64,000 nucleotides of DNA, from NCBI GenBank assembly GCA_038200275.1, contig JBBPYC010000025.1, positions 1-64,000 of the forward strand, given 5' to 3'. Source of the DNA: JBBPYC01 sp038200275 (GTDB lineage Bacteria > Pseudomonadota > Gammaproteobacteria > Burkholderiales > Burkholderiaceae_C). Below, in pieces: positions 60,900 through 64,000 of this stretch. The position numbers and the translations under genes were made by a program. The notes beneath the pieces were generated by a model. That model had not been told where the DNA came from. It worked only from the letters and a program-made list of their open reading frames with translations, and did no database searches. Every line of letters starts with the position of its first letter. Position 1 is the stretch's first letter.

Positions 60900-62159
60900 A
60901 TGTCCTTCCCACACCCCTCGGCGCCGCTCAAGCGCCGCAGCCTCGTCAAGGCCGCTGCCGGCGCCAGCCTGCTGCAGCTCGCTCCGCCTTTCATCAGCAC
61001 GAGCCGCGCGGCGGACACCGTCAAGATCGGGCTGGACAACCCGCTGACCGGCACCTATGCGGCGGTCGGGAAGAACGAACTGACCGGCGCCCAGTTGGCG
61101 CTGGAGCAGATCAATGCGAAGGGCGGCATCCTCGGTCGCCAGGTCGAGTTGCTGGTCGAGGACTCGACCAGCGGCGATGCCGGCACGGCCGTGCAGAAGG
61201 CGCGCAAGCTGATCGATCGCGACAAGGTCAACTTCCTGCTCGGCAACGTCAACTCGGCGCTGGCGCTGGCGATGGCGCAGGTCAGCAACGAAAAGGGGGT
61301 GCTGCACATCGTCCCCGGCGGCCACACCGACGCGATCACCGGGGACACCTGCCATTGGAACGTCTTTCGCATCTGCAACACCACGCAGATGGAAGCGAAC
61401 GCGGTGGCGCCCTCGCTGATCAAGAACGCGGGAAAGAAGTGGTACTACATCACGCCCGACTATGCGTTTGGCCACACGTTGCAGGCCGGCTTGGAGAGAG
61501 CCTGCACGCGACTGGGCGGCGCCAAGGTGGGCGCCGATCTGACGCCGCTCGGCACCACCGATTTCTCTTCCTACCTGATCAAGGCGCAAGCCGCGAATCC
61601 CGACGTGATCGTGTTCCTGGTGCAGGGCGACGACATGATCAACGCGCTAAAGCAGGCGGTCCAGTTCGGGCTCGACAAGCGGTTCCACCTGGCTGGCGGC
61701 CAGCAGGAACTTGAGGCACTCGAAGGCTTGTCGCCCGATGCACGGGTCGGCACCTGGGTGTTCGAGTGGTACTGGAATCAGCCGGGCGTGCCGCACGTGG
61801 CCGAGTTCGTCGCCGACATCAAAAAGCGCACCAACCGGGTTCCGACCGCGCGCACCTGGTTCGGCTATGCCTCGACCTGGACCTGCGCGCTGGCCGCGAA
61901 TGGCGCCAAGTCGCTCGAGGCGGTCAAGATGGCCCGGTTTCTGCAGGACTTCAAGCTGCCGCCCGAGGTGGCGCTGATGCCGAATGGCGCGTTTTTCCGC
62001 GCTGGCCAGAACCAGTTGATCCCCGACCTGTTCGTCGGCCAGGCCCAGGCCAAGGGCAGCGCGCCGGACGATCTGTTCAAGGTAACGGAAGTCGCCAAGG
62101 GAACTGATGCGGCCGGAACCCTCGCGGAATCCGGCTGCAAGATGACCTGGCCAGCCTGA
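60900..62159 (+). CDS. branched-chain amino-acid-type ABC transporter substrate-binding protein
   Basis: 419 residues. A signal region with a twin-arginine-like KRRSLVKAAAGASLLQLAPPF is followed by type I periplasmic binding folds: VKIGLDNPLTGTYAAVGKNELTGAQLALEQINAKGGILGR, VELLVEDSTSGDAGTAVQKARKLIDRD and TPDYAFGHTLQAGLE. These receptors bind amino acids, amides or short organic acids. It is the first gene of a three-gene (or longer) liv-type operon that continues past the window. Confidence 0.93.
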   Translation: MSFPHPSAPLKRRSLVKAAAGASLLQLAPPFISTSRAADTVKIGLDNPLTGTYAAVGKNELTGAQLALEQINAKGGILGRQVELLVEDSTSGDAGTAVQKARKLIDRDKVNFLLGNVNSALALAMAQVSNEKGVLHIVPGGHTDAITGDTCHWNVFRICNTTQMEANAVAPSLIKNAGKKWYYITPDYAFGHTLQAGLERACTRLGGAKVGADLTPLGTTDFSSYLIKAQAANPDVIVFLVQGDDMINALKQAVQFGLDKRFHLAGGQQELEALEGLSPDARVGTWVFEWYWNQPGVPHVAEFVADIKKRTNRVPTARTWFGYASTWTCALAANGAKSLEAVKMARFLQDFKLPPEVALMPNGAFFRAGQNQLIPDLFVGQAQAKGSAPDDLFKVTEVAKGTDAAGTLAESGCKMTWPA

Positions 62160-62304
62160 GCGCTGACGTGCATCCAGCGGCGCTTTCGACGCGCGGCATC
62201 GACACGTGCGGCGCGCCGCAGTGCGGCCGGCCGGCTTGGTGCGTGGCCTGCCGTCAACGTCCTGTTCAACTTGGTTTCGTCACCAGCCCCGGGCTACTTG
62301 TGCG

Positions 62305-63174
62305 ATGACACAGCTGCTTCTGTTCAACGTATTCAACGGGCTCATCGTCGGGGCGTTCTATGCGCTGATGGCGCTGGGGCTGTCACTGATCCTGAACCTG
62401 AGCGGAGTGATCAACTTCGCGCACGGCGGCTTTCTCGCGATCGGCGCCTATCTCGCCTACACGCTGATGCCGACGATCGGCTTCTGGGGCGCGCTGATCG
62501 TCGCACCGCTGCTGACGGCGCTGCTGGGGCTGCTGGTCGAGCGGCTGTTGATCCGCCGGTTGTACGGGCGTGATCCGCTCTACAGCCTGCTGCTCACGTT
62601 CGGGCTCGCCTACATCCTGGAAGACGGCACGCGTTACATCTGGGGCGCGCAAAGCCTGCCGTTCCCGATCCCGGCTTGGCTAACCAAGCCGCTGTCGGTG
62701 GAATACTTCTTTCTTACCGGCTACCGCCTGTTCATGGTGCTGCTGGTGGCGCTGGCGGTCGCCGGGCTGTTCTACATCCTCAACCGGACCCGGCTCGGCA
62801 TGCGGATTCGCGCCGGCACGCTCGACTTGGAAACCGTGTCGGTGCTCGGCGTGAACGTGACGGTGCTGCGCAACCTGAACTTCGGACTCGGCATCTACCT
62901 GGCGGGGCTGGCCGGCGTGCTGGCCGCGGGCATGCTCGGGCTGCAGCCGACCATCGGCAGTTCGCTGATCATGCCGAGCTTCGTCGCGATCATCGTCGGC
63001 GGCTTGGGCAGTTTGCCGGGCACGTTGCTCGGCGGCCTGTTGATCGGCGTTGCGTCAGGCATCACCACGGTGTTCTTCCCGTCGGCGACCGAGGCCGTGA
63101 TGTACGTGATGATGGGGCTGGTACTGTTGTGGCGCCCGCAGGGCCTTCTCGGCGAAGAGGGTAGGACGCAATGA
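62305..63174 (+). CDS. livH: branched-chain amino-acid-type ABC transporter permease, LivH family
   Basis: 289 residues from ATG 62305 (MTQLLLFNVFNGLIVGAFYALMALGLSLI). Eight or so hydrophobic helices. LivH signatures are LSGVINFAHGGFLAIGAYLAY and TRLGMRIRAGTLDLETVSVLGVNV, the loop that contacts the ATPase, plus FVAIIVGGLGSLPGTLLGGLLIG. It forms half of the inner membrane channel. Its stop overlaps the livM start as ATGA. Confidence 0.95.
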   Translation: MTQLLLFNVFNGLIVGAFYALMALGLSLILNLSGVINFAHGGFLAIGAYLAYTLMPTIGFWGALIVAPLLTALLGLLVERLLIRRLYGRDPLYSLLLTFGLAYILEDGTRYIWGAQSLPFPIPAWLTKPLSVEYFFLTGYRLFMVLLVALAVAGLFYILNRTRLGMRIRAGTLDLETVSVLGVNVTVLRNLNFGLGIYLAGLAGVLAAGMLGLQPTIGSSLIMPSFVAIIVGGLGSLPGTLLGGLLIGVASGITTVFFPSATEAVMYVMMGLVLLWRPQGLLGEEGRTQ

Positions 63175-64000
63175 ACGGCCTTGACAAGCGGCTGCCTTCC
63201 GTGCTGGTCTGGATCGTTCTGCTGACCATGCCGTACTGGATGAATGCGGTCGGCGGCTACACCGAGCTGGCGACCCGCGTGATCGTGCTCGGGCTGGCGG
63301 CGATGGGGCTGAATTTCCTGTTGGGATTCACCGGCGTGCTGTCGTTCGGCCATGCCGCGTACTTCGGCCTGGGCGCGTACGGCGCCGCGATGACGATCAA
63401 GTACCTGGTGCCGAGCACCATGCTGTCGATCATCGTCGGCGTGCTGGTCGGAGTCGCGGCGGCGGCGGTGGTCGGATTTCTGATCCGCAAGCTGCGCGGC
63501 GTCTATTTCGCGATGGTGACGATCGCCTTTGGGCAGATCTTCTTTTTCGTCGCGTTTCGCTGGAACACCGTGACCGGCGGCGACGATGGACTGACCGGCT
63601 GGCGCAGGCAACCGCTGGATCTGGGATTCACGACCATCGACATCTCGAAGAGCGACACGGCCTACTACTACCTGGCGCTGGCGCTGTTCGCCGTCGCGGT
63701 CGGCATGATGGCGCTGCTGCTGCGTTCGCCGCTCGGCCGCAGCCTGATCGCGATTCGCGAAAACGAACGGCGCGCGCGCTTTCTCGGCATTCCGGTCGAG
63801 CAGCACATCTGGCTGTCGTTCGTGATCTCGGGCGCTGTCGCCGCGCTTGCCGGCAGCCTGTATGCGCTGTTGAACAATTTCACCGACCCGCGCACATTCC
63901 ACTGGACGCTGTCGGGCAACTTCGTGATCATGGCCGTGCTCGGGGGCATGCGCTCGTTCTGGGGCCCGCTGGTCGGCGCGGCGATCTTCGTGGTGCTGCA
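63171..64000 (+). CDS. livM: branched-chain amino-acid-type ABC transporter permease, LivM family (cut by window end)
   Basis: The first 276 codons are present, from ATG 63171 (MNGLDKRLPSVLVWIVLL), with no stop before the window edge. LivM features are LGLAAMGLNFLLGFTGVLSFGHAAYFGLGAYGAA near the N-terminus, FAMVTIAFGQIFFFVAFRWNTVTGGDDGLTG, and RSPLGRSLIAIRENERRARFLGIPVEQH, the ATPase-contacting loop. It partners LivH. The ATP-binding subunits presumably follow outside the window. Confidence 0.95.
   Translation, partial: MNGLDKRLPSVLVWIVLLTMPYWMNAVGGYTELATRVIVLGLAAMGLNFLLGFTGVLSFGHAAYFGLGAYGAAMTIKYLVPSTMLSIIVGVLVGVAAAAVVGFLIRKLRGVYFAMVTIAFGQIFFFVAFRWNTVTGGDDGLTGWRRQPLDLGFTTIDISKSDTAYYYLALALFAVAVGMMALLLRSPLGRSLIAIRENERRARFLGIPVEQHIWLSFVISGAVAALAGSLYALLNNFTDPRTFHWTLSGNFVIMAVLGGMRSFWGPLVGAAIFVVL

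Overview
The window is a stretch of high-GC chromosome from a betaproteobacterium of the order Burkholderiales, most likely near the Comamonadaceae. The pointers are aceK, glyQ/glyS followed by gmhB and plsC, several Bug/TctC-type periplasmic binding proteins, stacked acyl-CoA dehydrogenase and leucine-degradation genes, and a short interspersed repeat of the kind I associate with Comamonadaceae. The assignment rests on gene content and memory of the families. No rRNA, tRNA, CRISPR array, insertion sequence or prophage was recognised.

Layout. 1-6014: an exported cupin diverging from a large winged-helix/BTAD/TPR regulator, then a secreted beta-helix plus kelch fusion. 6121-12332: an enolase paralogue with altered active-site loops, an APH-family kinase, cbpM/cbpA, and an AraC regulator diverging from an MFS exporter. 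12534-13826: a DUF3422 membrane protein. 14027-26122: a co-directional minus-strand catabolic cluster of about 12 kb. In transcription order it holds a TetR regulator, Gfo/Idh/MocA dehydrogenase, DUF993, SDR-like epimerase/dehydrogenase, DapA-like enzyme, a tripartite tricarboxylate transporter (tctC-tctB-tctA), a TIM-barrel isomerase, an enolase-superfamily enzyme and a second TIM-barrel isomerase. This looks like uptake and breakdown of an organic or sugar acid whose identity I cannot name, and it is the best candidate for an undescribed system.

26301-34288: glyQ and glyS are split by a VapBC toxin-antitoxin module whose toxin overlaps glyS by 4 bases. The run continues through gmhB, plsC, a YgjP-like metalloprotease, a thioesterase and isovaleryl-CoA dehydrogenase. 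34316-43909: a hypothetical gene, a maltose-type acetyltransferase, a frameshifted LysR gene, a small exported repeat protein, carbonic anhydrase-aceK, a thiolase, an M20 peptidase and a second acyl-CoA dehydrogenase. 44010-51375: a GAF-PAS-GGDEF-EAL sensor, a DUF1800-DUF1501 pair, a YchJ-like protein and a DUF2239 gene that overlap tail to tail. 51650-58686: HAD phosphatase, MFS transporter, a visibly lower-GC islet with a CxxC protein, then a Bug protein-GAF-gamma-glutamyltransferase gene string. 58954-64000: the carboxyltransferase subunit of methylcrotonoyl-CoA carboxylase, carrying an in-frame repeat-derived insertion, and a branched-chain amino-acid-type ABC transporter (binding protein, LivH, LivM) running off the window end.

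Acyl-CoA and leucine catabolism (isovaleryl-CoA dehydrogenase, methylcrotonoyl-CoA carboxylase, thiolase) recurs through the right half but is scattered rather than in one operon. Three copies of one short repeat family are recognisable at about 41.4, 51.6 and 59.8 kb.
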